A DNA stretch of 53,571 nucleotides, from contig CAJCHO010000015.1 of assembly GCA_903970145.1 (NCBI GenBank), forward strand, positions 1 to 53,571, read 5' to 3'. The notes under the pieces are model-generated. The model saw nothing but the letters and a program-made list of their open reading frames with translations. It was not told the DNA's origin and searched no databases. Each line of letters starts with the position of its first letter. The first letter of the stretch is position 1. Origin of the DNA: Mycobacteriaceae bacterium (GTDB lineage: Bacteria; Pseudomonadota; Gammaproteobacteria; Burkholderiales; Burkholderiaceae_D). This document shows positions 11,178 to 21,304 of this stretch, in pieces. A program made the position numbers and the translations under genes.

Positions 11178-13310
11178 ATGGTTGCATCATCACGCGGTGC
11201 GCTGGCACTCGCGATTTGTTCCTTGTTTCCCTTTTATCACCCGGACAGTCGCGCCGCCGAGGACCCGGTAGCTCCCGATCAGGGGGTTGTACCGGTTGCT
11301 CTGCCACCGACTGTCGTCACGGCTAAACGCCTGGAGCAGTCGCGCACCAAGCTCGATCCGGACATTGGCAGCTCCACGTATCAGTTCACGAGCGAGGATC
11401 TGAAAAACCTGCCGCTTGGGATCGATACTCCCTTGAATCAGGTCATCCTGCAGGCGCCCGGAGTCGTGCAGGATTCCTTCGGGCAACTGCATGTGCGGGG
11501 TGACCACGCAAACGTGCAATACCAGATCGACGGCGTGGTCGTACCCGAGCCGATCACCGGCTTTGGCCAGGGCCTGGACGTGCGCTTCGCCCAGAGTGTC
11601 GAACTGTTGACCGGTGCCCTGCCCGCCCAGTACGGCTATCGTACCGCCGGAGTGATCGCGATTCTCTCCAAAGGTGCAGCCATCGATGACGGCGGCTCGG
11701 TTTCCTTTCTCGGTGGCAGCTTCGGATTGGCCCAGACCGGCATAGAGGCCTTTGGCACTTCCGGTGAATGGAGTGCCTTTATCGACAGCAGTTACATGCG
11801 CAGCAATATCGGCATCGAAAATCCGACTTCGAGCCGCAATCCGCTGCACGACAGCACCGAGCAGACCAAGACCTTCGCAGATATCGGCCGCACGCTCGAT
11901 AGCTCGAGCCGCATTACGCTACTGGTGGGAACTTCGCTGGGTCACTTCGAAATTCCCGACACGCCCAATCAGCCCGCATTGTTCAGCCTCGCGGGCGCGC
12001 CGACACTGGCTTCCTCAACGCTCAATGCGCGCCAGGACGAAGCCAACGACTTCCAGATTCTCACCTATCAGAACAGTCCGAACGACGAACTGGACATGCA
12101 GTTCTCGGTGTTTCACCGCACGACCTCGGTGCACTATATGCCTGACCCGATCGGCGACCTCGAATATCTCGGCGTGGCTGCAACCATCGGGCGCGAACTG
12201 GAATCGAGCGGCCTGCAGGGTGACGCGAGCTATCAGATCAACGACTCGCACACCGTGCGTGCCGGTTATTTTCTGGAGCACGAGCGCTTTTTTTCGAGCA
12301 ATGATTCACAGGTTTTCCCGGCTGACGCAACGGGCGCCCAGACCAGCGATGTGCCAATCTCGATATCGGACGACGCGCGCCTGAACGGCTATACCGGTGG
12401 GGTCTATCTGCAGGACGAGTGGAAACTCGCGCAGAATCTTACCGTCAACTATGGCGTGCGCTATGACGACACCACGACGGTCACCGACGAGCAGCAATGG
12501 AGTCCACGGCTGGGTCTGGTCTGGGCGGCGACGGCGACCACGCAAGTCCACCTGGGCTATGCGCGCTACTTCACTCCGCCACCAACCGAGACCATCGGTA
12601 CAACCGACATCGAGCGTTTTGTCGGCACGACCAACCAGCTTCCCGGGAACTCCGATACCAGCGTCAAGGCCGAGCGTTCCAACTATTTTGATGCCGGTGT
12701 TCTCGAGCAGCTCACGCCCGCGTGGTCGATCGACTTCGATTCCTATTATCGACGTGTCAACAACCTGCAGGATGAGGGCCAGTTCGGCAACGCCCTGATC
12801 TACTCGGCCTTCAACTACAAGGAGGGCGAAATCGGCGGTGTCGAATTCGGCACCACCTACCGGCAGGGCGCATGGACCGGCTACGCAAATGTCGCCCTAT
12901 CGCGGGCCATGGGCAAGGATATCATCACCGGCCAGTACAATTTCAGCGCCAGCGAGCTAGCCTACATCTCCAACAACTGGGTGCATCTGGATCACGATCA
13001 GACCGTCACCGCCTCTGCGGGCCTGTCCTACAGGGTGGGAAATACGACGTGGAGTTCCGATCTCCTGTTTGGCAGCGGCTTGCGACGCGGCTTTGCCAAT
13101 ACCGAACATGAGCCCGCGTACACGCAGGTCAATCTGGCGGCCGTCGAAAACCTCAAGCTCGAATCAATCGGCCGCATCGATCTGCGCGTGTCGGTGATCA
13201 ACCTGTTTGACACGGTCTACGAACTGCGCGATGGCAGCGGCATCGGGGTGGGTGCGCCGCAATACGGGCCGCGGCGCGGCATCGATGTCGGTGTCACGAA
13301 GTACTTCTGA
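11178..13310 (+). CDS. TonB-dependent outer membrane receptor
   Basis: 710 residues from ATG 11178, with GGAGAAG at 11168-11174. Signal peptide to about residue 27, a TonB-box-like TVVTAKRLEQ stretch, a plug domain (DTPLNQVILQAPGVVQDSFG, LHVRGDHANVQYQIDGVV; each part of a longer conserved block) and a 22-strand barrel ending in an aromatic residue (VTKYF), as required for outer-membrane insertion. Substrate cannot be told; preceding His-rich protein hints at a metal. Stop is 36 bases from the convergent lipoprotein gene. Confidence 0.93.
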   Translation: MVASSRGALALAICSLFPFYHPDSRAAEDPVAPDQGVVPVALPPTVVTAKRLEQSRTKLDPDIGSSTYQFTSEDLKNLPLGIDTPLNQVILQAPGVVQDSFGQLHVRGDHANVQYQIDGVVVPEPITGFGQGLDVRFAQSVELLTGALPAQYGYRTAGVIAILSKGAAIDDGGSVSFLGGSFGLAQTGIEAFGTSGEWSAFIDSSYMRSNIGIENPTSSRNPLHDSTEQTKTFADIGRTLDSSSRITLLVGTSLGHFEIPDTPNQPALFSLAGAPTLASSTLNARQDEANDFQILTYQNSPNDELDMQFSVFHRTTSVHYMPDPIGDLEYLGVAATIGRELESSGLQGDASYQINDSHTVRAGYFLEHERFFSSNDSQVFPADATGAQTSDVPISISDDARLNGYTGGVYLQDEWKLAQNLTVNYGVRYDDTTTVTDEQQWSPRLGLVWAATATTQVHLGYARYFTPPPTETIGTTDIERFVGTTNQLPGNSDTSVKAERSNYFDAGVLEQLTPAWSIDFDSYYRRVNNLQDEGQFGNALIYSAFNYKEGEIGGVEFGTTYRQGAWTGYANVALSRAMGKDIITGQYNFSASELAYISNNWVHLDHDQTVTASAGLSYRVGNTTWSSDLLFGSGLRRGFANTEHEPAYTQVNLAAVENLKLESIGRIDLRVSVINLFDTVYELRDGSGIGVGAPQYGPRRGIDVGVTKYF

Positions 13311-13346
13311 GCCGCGCGCCCGCACAAACGGGCCTTCACCCGGAGT

Positions 13347-13940
13347 TCAATCGTCGACGCGGAAAAACACGTACTGCGCCGAGTACAGGCTCGATCGCAC
13401 CACCCCTTCGGCGGCCGCGTTGCAAGGCTCGAGCGGCGCCACGCCTCCGGCGCTGCGCAACCTCTGCACATAGCTGATGTGGGCGAACATGCCGGTATCG
13501 GAGGAGGACTTGGCACGCAGGAGCAGTTGCGGCACGCTGTTGGGGACCAGCGCCGGCGACTGCGCGACGACCTCGCCAACGACCCGGCTACCGTCTTCAT
13601 ATTCCCAGGTCGGGCCGGGGTAGTGCTTACCCATGAGCTTGTCGTTGCCGTTGTACAGGCGTGCCTGCGGACCCTTGGCCACCCAGTGGAAGGAGCCATC
13701 CGTCGAGCTGCACTGGTAAACCTGTTCGCCCGAACCGCCGAGGATAATAACGATATGGTTGCCCGCCGGGGGCCGCAGTTCGGCTGGGGCCTTGGCTTCC
13801 GGGCCGGCATCCGGTTGCGGTGGGTTGATCTGCGGAACCTTGAAATCATCAGGTACGAGATGGCAGCCGCCTAGCGCCAGCATCGCGATCAAGAGGGTAA
13901 TCGGGGCGCGCTGCGTGCCGCGCAAAACGGGTTTGATCAT
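13347..13940 (-). CDS. DUF3455 lipoprotein
   Basis: 197 residues with a lipobox LALGGC giving Cys26 as the lipidated residue. The mature part contains DUF3455 features (HIVIILGGSGEQVYQC, then FHWVAKGPQARLYN, GPTWEYEDGS). Function unknown. It follows aceB by only 17 bases on the same strand, so it is probably the last gene of the aceA-dehalogenase-aceB transcript. Confidence 0.82.
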   Translation of the reverse strand: MIKPVLRGTQRAPITLLIAMLALGGCHLVPDDFKVPQINPPQPDAGPEAKAPAELRPPAGNHIVIILGGSGEQVYQCSSTDGSFHWVAKGPQARLYNGNDKLMGKHYPGPTWEYEDGSRVVGEVVAQSPALVPNSVPQLLLRAKSSSDTGMFAHISYVQRLRSAGGVAPLEPCNAAAEGVVRSSLYSAQYVFFRVDD

Positions 13941-13957
13941 TTTGCTGGTTCTCCGGC

Positions 13958-15541
13958 TCAGATTTCTTCGTAGAGGGGCAAGGTCAGAAACTCCGTGAAC
14001 TGAGTATCCGTGGCAAGCTTCTCGAAAATCGCGGCGGCCCTATCGTAGCTTGGTGTGTTGGGTCCGACGACTTGCCTGACCTTCGGGAGTTCCTCGGCGA
14101 TCAGCGCGCGCACCAGTTCCGCGCTCACTTTGCGGCCATCGGCCAGCACCCCTTTACTCGAACGGATCCATTGCCAGACCTGCGAGCGCGAGATCTCCGC
14201 GGTCGCGGCATCCTCCATCAGATTGTGGATTGGCACGCAACCGTTGCCGGCCAGCCAGGAACCCAGATAATGAATGCCGACATTGATATTCATGCGCAGG
14301 CCATGCTCGGTGATCGGCGTCTCCGGACGGAAGTCCAGCAGATCCTTGGCGCTCACTTTGACGTCCGGACGCTGCTTGTCGATCTGGTTGGGTCGATCGC
14401 CGAGCACCTTGTCGAATTCCGCCATCGCCAGGGCAACGAGGCCAGGATGCGCCACCCAGCCTCCGTCATATCCGTCGGTCGCGTCGCGCGCCTTGTCCGA
14501 TCGTACGCCCGCCAGCGCCTTTTCGTTGGCCTCAGGATCGTTCTTGATCGGGATCAGGGCGCTCATGCCACCCATCGCGGGCGCGCCTCGCTTATGGCAG
14601 ATCTTCAATAACAGCAGCGCATAGGCGCGCATGAATGGCGCCGTCATGGTCACGCTGGCACGGTCCGCCAAGCAGAAGTCCTTGTCGAGCTTGAATTTCT
14701 TGATGCAGGAAAAAATATAGTCCCAGCGCCCCGCGTTCAAGCCAGCCGAATGCTCGCGCAACTCATAGAGGATCTCGTCCATCTCGAAGGCAGCCAGGAT
14801 GGTCTCGATCAGGACGGTCGCCTTGATCGTGCCCTGGGGCAAGCCAAGATGCTCCTGGGTCATCACGAAAATGTCATTCCACAGGCGCGCCTCAAAACGC
14901 GACTCAAGCTTGGGCAGGTAGAAGTAGGGACCGGATCCGCGCGCCAGTAATTCGCGCGCGTTGTGAAACATGAACAGCGCGAAGTCGAGCACTCCACCGG
15001 CCACCCGCTTGCCGTCGACCGTCACATGCTTTTCATCCAGGTGCCAGCCGCGCGGACGCACAATCAGCGTGGCGAGCTTGTCGTTGAGCCGGTAACTCTT
15101 GCCGCCCTGTTCAAGCGAGATCTCGCGACGCACGGCATCGCGGATGTTGATCTGCCCTTCGATCAGATTGTTCCAGTTTGGACTATTCGAATCCTCGAAG
15201 TCGGTCATGTAGGCATCAGCACCCGAATTGAGCGCATTGATGACCATCTTGCGATCGGTCGGACCGGTGATTTCGATGCGCCGGCGCACCAGGTCAGCCG
15301 GTAGGGGTGCGATGCGCCAGTCAGACTCGCGCAGCTCAAGGGTCTCTGCCGGAAAGTCCGGACGCTCACCGGCGTCGAGGCGCTTGGCGCGCGCCTGGCG
15401 CGCGGCAAGCAGTTCCTGGCGCCGCGGCTCGAAGCTGCGCGCGAGCTTCGCCACCAGAGCGAGCGCATCAGGGCTAAGGATGGTTGCGAATTCGCTGCTG
15501 ATCGGAACGCTGATCTCTAATCCGGCGGGTAATGTGCTCAT
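13958..15541 (-). CDS. aceB: Malate synthase A
   Basis: 527 residues from ATG 15541. Condenses glyoxylate with acetyl-CoA to malate, second step of the glyoxylate shunt. Family blocks visible: GPTDRKMVINALNSGA, DFEDSNSPNW, RPRGWHLDEKH, TVLIETILAAFEMDEILYEL (split over conserved Glu), GRWDYIFSCIKK and the C-terminal LTLPLYEEI. Ordered after the dehalogenase gene with a 31-base gap, in the aceA operon. Confidence 0.97.
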   Translation of the reverse strand: MSTLPAGLEISVPISSEFATILSPDALALVAKLARSFEPRRQELLAARQARAKRLDAGERPDFPAETLELRESDWRIAPLPADLVRRRIEITGPTDRKMVINALNSGADAYMTDFEDSNSPNWNNLIEGQINIRDAVRREISLEQGGKSYRLNDKLATLIVRPRGWHLDEKHVTVDGKRVAGGVLDFALFMFHNARELLARGSGPYFYLPKLESRFEARLWNDIFVMTQEHLGLPQGTIKATVLIETILAAFEMDEILYELREHSAGLNAGRWDYIFSCIKKFKLDKDFCLADRASVTMTAPFMRAYALLLLKICHKRGAPAMGGMSALIPIKNDPEANEKALAGVRSDKARDATDGYDGGWVAHPGLVALAMAEFDKVLGDRPNQIDKQRPDVKVSAKDLLDFRPETPITEHGLRMNINVGIHYLGSWLAGNGCVPIHNLMEDAATAEISRSQVWQWIRSSKGVLADGRKVSAELVRALIAEELPKVRQVVGPNTPSYDRAAAIFEKLATDTQFTEFLTLPLYEEI

Positions 15542-15572
15542 GCTTGGTTCTCGTGGCTGGTGAATGCAGGTT

Positions 15573-16256
15573 TCAAAGGGAGTTGATGATACGCACAAAT
15601 TGGACGACCTCGCTCATGTCGCGTCCGACGCCGTCGGGAGTGACGCCCAGCTCCTCCGGTGGCTGGCCGCTGCGGTTTATCCAGAAGCTGGTGAATCCAA
15701 ACCAGGCAGCACCACAGGCATCCCAGCCGTTGGACGAAACGAATAACAGATCCTTTGCCGGAACGCCGAAGGCGTCCACCCCGAGCTGGTAGACCGCCGG
15801 CGCCGTCTTGAAACTGCGCACGCTGTGGGCTGACAGGACGTGCGCGAAGCGGTCCGCAAGACCGGCATTGCCGATGACCCTCTCAAGCATCTCGGGATCG
15901 CCGTTGGACAGAACGGCCAGCGGCAGACCGAGCTCAGCCAGCGCGGTGAGCGCAGCCCGATTCTCGCTAAACAGATCCAGGCGCGAGTAGGCGGCAAGCA
16001 GGCGCGCGCGCGCCTCGCCCTCGCTGGAGAGCTCAAGTCGCTTGAGCGCAAATCCAAGGGCGTCCGCGGTGATGCGCGAGAACGGCTCGTAGCGCCCCGA
16101 GAGGCTTCTCAGGCGTGAGTACTCGAGCTGACGTTCACGCCAGATCTCGCACAAACGGCTGCCCTGCCCGGGATAAAGCTCGTTGGCGAGCCGGCTGACC
16201 GAATGCACGTCAAACAGGGTGCCGTAGGCATCGAAAAGAACCGCCTGGATCGCCAC
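15573..16256 (-). CDS. HAD hydrolase, (S)-2-haloacid dehalogenase type II-like
   Basis: 227 residues. HAD superfamily with nucleophile Asp9 in LFDAYGTLFD, motif II LSNGDPEML, a Lys in SFKTAPAVY and the type II haloacid dehalogenase signature SSNGWDACGA. Known relatives hydrolyse 2-haloalkanoates to 2-hydroxyacids. Sits between aceA and aceB, so its product might feed the glyoxylate pool (for example glycolate), or it may be a housekeeping phosphatase of 2-carbon compounds; the sequence alone favours dehalogenase. Confidence 0.85.
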   Translation of the reverse strand: MAIQAVLFDAYGTLFDVHSVSRLANELYPGQGSRLCEIWRERQLEYSRLRSLSGRYEPFSRITADALGFALKRLELSSEGEARARLLAAYSRLDLFSENRAALTALAELGLPLAVLSNGDPEMLERVIGNAGLADRFAHVLSAHSVRSFKTAPAVYQLGVDAFGVPAKDLLFVSSNGWDACGAAWFGFTSFWINRSGQPPEELGVTPDGVGRDMSEVVQFVRIINSL

Positions 16257-16321
16257 GTCCTCGCCTCCTTACGGTCGGTCAAACCGCAAGGCTACCTGAT
16301 CCGCGGGAAGCGCTGCAAAGG

Positions 16322-16356
16322 GGGCACGCGCGGCGCATCCGCGCCGGCACGTGCCC
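16322..16356 (-). terminator. Stem-loop downstream of aceA
   Basis: GGGCACG (16322-16328) pairs with CGTGCCC (16350-16356), enclosing a second hairpin GGCGC-ATCC-GCGCC. On the minus strand it lies 25 bases past the aceA stop and is followed by a short CCCTTT. It probably attenuates expression of the downstream dehalogenase and aceB or protects the aceA message. Confidence 0.45.
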
Positions 16357-16380
16357 GGGCCCGCCGTCAGGCCAAGTCGC

Positions 16381-17673
16381 TCAGGCAACCTTCTTGTCGA
16401 AGAATTGCTCGTCCTCGGTCGAGCCCTTGAGTGCGGCTGTCGAGGCTTCGCGCTCGATGGTGGTTGTTACCGCATCGAAGTAGCCGGTGCCGACTTCGCG
16501 CTGGTGTTTGACCGCCGTGAAGCCCTTCTCGGCAGCGGCAAATTCGGCTTCCTGCAGTTGCACGAAAGCGCTCATCTGCTCGCGCGCGTAGCCATGCGCC
16601 AGATTGAACATCGAGTAGTTCAGGCTGTGGAAGCCGGCCAGGGTAATGAACTGGTACTTGTAGCCCATTGTTGCGAGATTCTTCTGAAAGCCCGCGATGG
16701 TTGCATCGTCCAGATTCTTTTTCCAGTTGAACGACGGCGAACAGTTGTAGGCGAGCATCTTGCCCGGGAACTCTTTGTGGATGGCCGCAGCGAATGCACG
16801 GGCAAACTCGAGATCGGGCTTGCCGGTCTCGCACCAGACCAGATCGACATAGGGAGCGTAGGCAAGGCCGCGCGCGACTGCCTGATCAAAACCCGGGCGC
16901 GTGCGATAAAAGCCCTCGATGGTGCGCTCGCCGGTCAGAAAGGGCTTGTCGTTGCCATCGACATCCGACGTTACCAGATCAGCGGCTTCAGCGTCGGTCC
17001 GGGCCACCACGAGAGTGGGCACACCGAGTACGTCGGCCGCCAGGCGCGCGGCAACGAGCTTATTGATCGCTTCGCGCGTCGGGACCAGAACCTTGCCACC
17101 CATGTGACCGCATTTCTTGACGGACGCCAACTGGTCCTCGAAGTGCACGCCTGCAGCGCCGGCCTCGATCATTGCTTTCATGAGTTCGAAGGCGTTGAGC
17201 ACACCGCCAAAGCCGGCTTCAGCGTCGGCGACGATGGGCGCAAAGAAGTCGATGTCGTTCTTGCCTTCGGACCACTGGATCTGGTCGGCGCGCTGGAAGG
17301 TATTGTTGATGCGCTTGACTACCTGGGGCACCGAATTGGCTGGATAGAGCGACTGATCGGGATACATCTCGCCGGCGACATTGGCGTCCCCCGCGACCTG
17401 CCAGCCCGACAGATAGATCGACTTCAGGCCGGCCTTGACCTGCTGCAAAGCCTGGTTGCCGGTTAGCGCGCCCAGCGAGTTCACAAAGGGTTCAGTCTGC
17501 AGCAGGGACCACAGCTTTTCGGCGCCGCGACGCGCAAGCGTGTGCTCGACGCTAACTGATCCGCGCAGACGGATCACGTCCTCGGCGCTATAGCCACGCT
17601 TGACGCCCTTCCAGCGCGGATTGGTATCCCACTCCTTTTGCAGCTTCTGTACTTCCAGTTCGCGTGAACTCAT
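16381..17673 (-). CDS. aceA: Isocitrate lyase
   Basis: 430 residues. Cleaves isocitrate to glyoxylate and succinate. The catalytic loop [11 protein letters not shown] is intact, as are the [20 protein letters not shown] and SGWQ regions and the [10 protein letters not shown] signature. A GGGAG ribosome site precedes ATG 17673. First gene of the glyoxylate operon; an AT-rich 320-base control region lies upstream. Confidence 0.98.
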   Translation of the reverse strand: MSSRELEVQKLQKEWDTNPRWKGVKRGYSAEDVIRLRGSVSVEHTLARRGAEKLWSLLQTEPFVNSLGALTGNQALQQVKAGLKSIYLSGWQVAGDANVAGEMYPDQSLYPANSVPQVVKRINNTFQRADQIQWSEGKNDIDFFAPIVADAEAGFGGVLNAFELMKAMIEAGAAGVHFEDQLASVKKCGHMGGKVLVPTREAINKLVAARLAADVLGVPTLVVARTDAEAADLVTSDVDGNDKPFLTGERTIEGFYRTRPGFDQAVARGLAYAPYVDLVWCETGKPDLEFARAFAAAIHKEFPGKMLAYNCSPSFNWKKNLDDATIAGFQKNLATMGYKYQFITLAGFHSLNYSMFNLAHGYAREQMSAFVQLQEAEFAAAEKGFTAVKHQREVGTGYFDAVTTTIEREASTAALKGSTEDEQFFDKKVA

Positions 17674-17994
17674 GGTCGTTCTCCCTCGAGTAAAAGCCTG
17701 ATTTCGTATCGCAGCGCTGTGTTTGAATCACCCGCTGCGCACCTGAAAAGCGCCTGGGCGCTCCCTGCCGGGAGTGCGCCGATGGATGAAATGGTAACTC
17801 GGGTATCGCGACGCAACAACTGATATGTCTTATATAAGAGTATTTATTTTATCCTTAATTTTCCAGTACTTAAGTTTTTATTTTCACAATATGGCAAGCT
17901 ATCTTTGATGGCGAAATTTCCCTGCGGCTGCGCAACACCGGCTATTTCACATTGCAAAATGTACTCTCTGCCGATGGCAAAAGGGCGCTGTCGG
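17674..17994. other. Intergenic control region upstream of aceA
   Basis: No gene seen in this 321-base stretch. Its middle (about 17820-17900) is strikingly AT-rich compared with the surroundings and holds the 12-bp palindrome annotated separately. It must carry the aceA promoter, and it also receives the 3' end of rraA, whose stop is spanned by a GGCGCT/AGCGCC repeat (17984-17989 and 17999-18004). A TTTCACATTGCAAAATG stretch at about 17945-17961 is a further candidate protein-binding site. Confidence 0.6.
17828..17839. promoter_or_regulatory. Palindromic candidate operator upstream of aceA
   Basis: TCTTATATAAGA is a perfect 12-bp palindrome about 155 bases ahead of the aceA start in AT-rich DNA. 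Such dyads suit GntR-type regulators of central carbon genes; the identity of the regulator is unknown and no such gene is in the window. Confidence 0.45.
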
Positions 17995-18489
17995 CTAGAG
18001 CGCCTCGCGCGCCACGAGAACGCCGTCTTCATCGGAATAGATCCAGTCGGCCGGCTGCACGGTGATGCCACCGAAGGAAAGTGTGACTCCGGACTCGCCT
18101 GCACCGCGCTTCGCGCTGCGCCGCGGGTTGATTGCCAGAGCCCGCACGCCGATTGCACAGCTGTTGATTTCGACGCTATCGCGCACGCAGCCGTGGACGA
18201 CGATTCCCGCCCACCCCTGATCGGCAGCCAGGCGTGCAAGATTGCCGCCCACCAGCGCGCAACGCAGACTACCGGCCCCGTCGATCACCAGCACGCGTCC
18301 TGCGCCGGGCTCCTCGAGGGTGCTGCGTACCAGCGTGTTGTCCTCGAACACGCGCAGCGTGGCCGCACGACCCGAAAACCGGGCTTGCGTGCCAAGGCTT
18401 ATGTAATTGGGTGCCAGCACCGCCAGTTCGCCGCTGGCGAGCCTTGCCTCGTGCGCGTCGCACAAGTCGGTCGTCGCAAAAGCCGTCAT
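17995..18489 (-). CDS. rraA: RraA family protein (RNase E regulator / HMG-type aldolase)
   Basis: 164 residues from ATG 18489, with GAGG nine bases upstream. The family includes the RNase E inhibitor RraA and divalent-metal 4-hydroxy-4-methyl-2-oxoglutarate/oxaloacetate aldolases. The conserved [20 protein letters not shown] core and the CVRD Arg-Asp pair, used for catalysis in the aldolases, are present, so aldolase activity is possible. Annotated as RraA by overall similarity. It is downstream of clpB by about 86 bases on the same strand. Confidence 0.88.
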   Translation of the reverse strand: MTAFATTDLCDAHEARLASGELAVLAPNYISLGTQARFSGRAATLRVFEDNTLVRSTLEEPGAGRVLVIDGAGSLRCALVGGNLARLAADQGWAGIVVHGCVRDSVEINSCAIGVRALAINPRRSAKRGAGESGVTLSFGGITVQPADWIYSDEDGVLVAREAL

Positions 18490-18574
18490 CGAATGATCCT
18501 CGAAAAAAGAGTCGCCCCACAAACAGGCATGCACCCGCACTGACGCGGGCGCAGATCATTCTAGACGAGCACTG

Positions 18575-21187
18575 CTAGTGGCGCGTGCCGGACTCGAACT
18601 CGAATCGGCCGTCGCGATAATCGACCGCGACTATGCTGTTGGGCAGAAATTTCCCCTCGAGAATCAGGCTCGCCAGCGGATTCTCGAGCTGCTGCTGGAT
18701 GGCACGCTTTAGCGGTCGCGCACCAAACAGCGGATCGAACCCCGCGCTTGCAAGACGTGCCAGCGCGGGCTCCGAGACCGAGAAGTGCAAGTCGAGTTTA
18801 GCCAGACGCGTCTCCAGATTGCGCAGCTGAATTCGCGCAATCGACTCGATATTGGCCTGATCAAGCGCGTGAAACACCACGACCTCGTCGATCCGGTTCA
18901 GGAACTCCGGACGCAGCTGCTGCTTGACCTCCTGCCATACCAGGCCCTTGATACGCTCGTGAACGACCTGCGCCGACTCGGAGTCAGTATTGGCCCCCTC
19001 GGCAAGGATCAATTGCGATCCGATGTTCGAGGTCATCACAATCACCGTGTTCTTGAAGTCGACCGTGCGACCCTGACCGTCGGTCAGGCGACCATCGTCG
19101 AGTACCTGCAGCAACACGTTGAAGACATCCGGGTGGGCCTTCTCGACCTCATCGAGCAGGATCACGCAGTAAGGCTTGCGTCGCACGATCTCGGTGAGAT
19201 AGCCACCCTCTTCGTATCCGACATAACCTGGTGGCGCGCCAATCAGGCGCGAAACCGAGTGTTTCTCCATGAATTCGCTCATGTCGACCCTGACAAGCGC
19301 ATCCTCACTGTCGAACAGGAACGAAGCCAGGGCCTTGCACAGCTCAGTCTTGCCGACGCCCGTTGGTCCAAGAAACAGGAAGGATCCATAGGGACGATTG
19401 GGGTCGGCCAAGCCGGCGCGTGAGCGACGGATGGCGCTGGCAACCAGATGCGTCGCCTCGTCCTGGCCGACCACGCGCTGGCGCAGCCGATCCTCGATGG
19501 CGAGCAGTTTCTCGCGCTCGCCTTGGAGCATGCGGCTGACCGGTATGCCGGTGGCCCGCGAGACTACCTCGGCAATTTCTTCCGCGCCGACCTGGGTACG
19601 CATGAGCTGCGCGGGCTTGTCACTATTCTTGCCGGACTCGGCGGCCTTCAGTCGCCCCTCGAGTTCCGGTAGCCGCCCGTACTGAAGTTCGGCGACCTTG
19701 TCGAGCTTGCCCTCGCGTTGCAGGCGCGCGATCTCAACCTTGGTGCGATCGATTTCCTCCTTGATGTGCGCGGCACCCTGCACTGCGGCTTTCTCGGACT
19801 TCCAGATTTCCTCAAGATCCGAGTATTCCTGAGTGAGACGGGCGATTTCTTCCTCGATCAGCGCAAAGCGCCGCTGCGAGGCCTCATCGCTCTCGCGTTT
19901 GACTGCCTCGCGCTCGATCTTGAGCTGGATCATGCGCCGCTCAAGCTTGTCCATCACTTCGGGCTTGGAGTCGATCTCCATCTTGATGCGTGCGGCTGCC
20001 TCATCGATCAGATCGATCGCCTTGTCGGGCAGGAATCGATCGGTGATGTAGCGATGTGACAGCTCGGCGGCCGCGACGATTGCCGGGTCGGTGATCTCGA
20101 CACCGTGATGCAGCTCATACTTTTCCTGCAACCCACGCAGGATGGCGATGGTCGACTCAACGCTCGGTTCGCCGACGAGCACTTTCTGGAAGCGGCGCTC
20201 AAGCGCAGCATCCTTTTCTATGTACTTGCGATACTCGTCAAGCGTGGTCGCGCCGATGCAGTGCAGCTCCCCGCGCGCGAGCGCGGGCTTCAACATGTTG
20301 CCAGCATCAATTGCGCCCTCGGCGCGACCGGCGCCAACCATGGTGTGCAGCTCGTCGATGAATACGATCGTCTGGCCTTCATCCTTGGCCAGATCATTAA
20401 GTACCGCCTTTAGCCGTTCCTCGAACTCGCCGCGATATTTCGCGCCGGCAAGCAAGGCCGCCATGTCCAGCGTGAGCACGCGCTTGCGCTTGAGGCTCTC
20501 GGGAACTTCGCCATTGACGATGCGCTGCGCCAGTCCCTCGACGATCGCGGTCTTGCCAACTCCGGGTTCGCCAATCAGTACCGGGTTGTTTTTTGTGCGG
20601 CGCTGCAGGATCTGGATCGAGCGACGGATCTCGTCATCGCGTCCGATGACCGGGTCCAGTTTACCCTGGCGCGCCCGGTCGGTCAGATCGGTGGTGTATT
20701 TCTTGAGCGCTTCACGCTGGCTCTCCGAATCGGCTGAAGATACGCCGGCGTCGCCACGCACCGCCTTGATCGCCGCCTCGAGAGCGCGCTTGGTAAGGCC
20801 CGCATCTTTGAACAGGCGACTGATCTCGGACTTGCCGTCGGCGAGAGCGAGCAGCAGCATTTCGCTGGCGATAAATTCGTCGCCGTGCTGCTGGGCCGCT
20901 TTGTCGGCCAGATTGAGCAGATTGACGCTGTCGCGTCCGAGTTGCACCTGACCTTCACCGCCGGTGACCTCGGGCAAGCCGGCCAACAGGCTCGCCAGGC
21001 CGTTCTGCAGGCGCGCCAGATTGACGCCAGCGCGCTGCAACAGCGAGTTCGCAGAGCCGTCCTTTTGAGCCAGTAGCGCCGTGACGATGTGGGCCGGCTC
21101 GATATAGGCGTGATTGCGCCCGACGGCCAGACTCTGGGCATCGGCCAGTGCTTCCTGCAGCTTGGTGGTGAGCTTGTCGATTCTCAT
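18575..21187 (-). CDS. clpB: Disaggregase ClpB
   Basis: 870 residues, full length. ATP-driven hexameric disaggregase cooperating with DnaK. Order: N-domain, NBD1 with Walker A GEPGVGKT and Walker B VFIDELHT, the long coiled-coil M domain (Glu/Arg rich, about 400-530), NBD2 with GPTGVGKT and [13 protein letters not shown], then the small C-terminal domain. Transcription is expected to be heat-inducible, given the sigma-32 promoter just upstream. Confidence 0.98.
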   Translation of the reverse strand: MRIDKLTTKLQEALADAQSLAVGRNHAYIEPAHIVTALLAQKDGSANSLLQRAGVNLARLQNGLASLLAGLPEVTGGEGQVQLGRDSVNLLNLADKAAQQHGDEFIASEMLLLALADGKSEISRLFKDAGLTKRALEAAIKAVRGDAGVSSADSESQREALKKYTTDLTDRARQGKLDPVIGRDDEIRRSIQILQRRTKNNPVLIGEPGVGKTAIVEGLAQRIVNGEVPESLKRKRVLTLDMAALLAGAKYRGEFEERLKAVLNDLAKDEGQTIVFIDELHTMVGAGRAEGAIDAGNMLKPALARGELHCIGATTLDEYRKYIEKDAALERRFQKVLVGEPSVESTIAILRGLQEKYELHHGVEITDPAIVAAAELSHRYITDRFLPDKAIDLIDEAAARIKMEIDSKPEVMDKLERRMIQLKIEREAVKRESDEASQRRFALIEEEIARLTQEYSDLEEIWKSEKAAVQGAAHIKEEIDRTKVEIARLQREGKLDKVAELQYGRLPELEGRLKAAESGKNSDKPAQLMRTQVGAEEIAEVVSRATGIPVSRMLQGEREKLLAIEDRLRQRVVGQDEATHLVASAIRRSRAGLADPNRPYGSFLFLGPTGVGKTELCKALASFLFDSEDALVRVDMSEFMEKHSVSRLIGAPPGYVGYEEGGYLTEIVRRKPYCVILLDEVEKAHPDVFNVLLQVLDDGRLTDGQGRTVDFKNTVIVMTSNIGSQLILAEGANTDSESAQVVHERIKGLVWQEVKQQLRPEFLNRIDEVVVFHALDQANIESIARIQLRNLETRLAKLDLHFSVSEPALARLASAGFDPLFGARPLKRAIQQQLENPLASLILEGKFLPNSIVAVDYRDGRFEFESGTRH

Positions 21188-21218
21188 GAAAAAAGTGGCG
21201 AAATCCCGAATTCCGCTT

Positions 21219-21246
21219 AAGTGGGGCTTAAGGGGCCGGTTTCAAG
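21219..21246 (-). promoter_or_regulatory. Sigma-32 heat-shock promoter of clpB
   Basis: On the minus strand CTTGAAA (21240-21246) and CCCCACTT (21219-21226) are separated by 13 bases, a near-perfect match to the RpoH consensus. It lies 32 bases ahead of the clpB start. The -10 overlaps an inverted pair of CTTAAG hexamers (21216-21221 and 21227-21232) separated by TGGGG. Confidence 0.85.
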
Positions 21247-21304
21247 CATGGCGCGACGCCAACGGCGCCAATCCGCGAACATTCCTGTCCCGTCCGGCGA
21301 CTAC

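Noticed and set aside
16351..17466. 371-codon open frame antisense to aceA
   Set aside because: aceA is unmistakable on the other strand; the antisense frame shows no motif or ribosome site.
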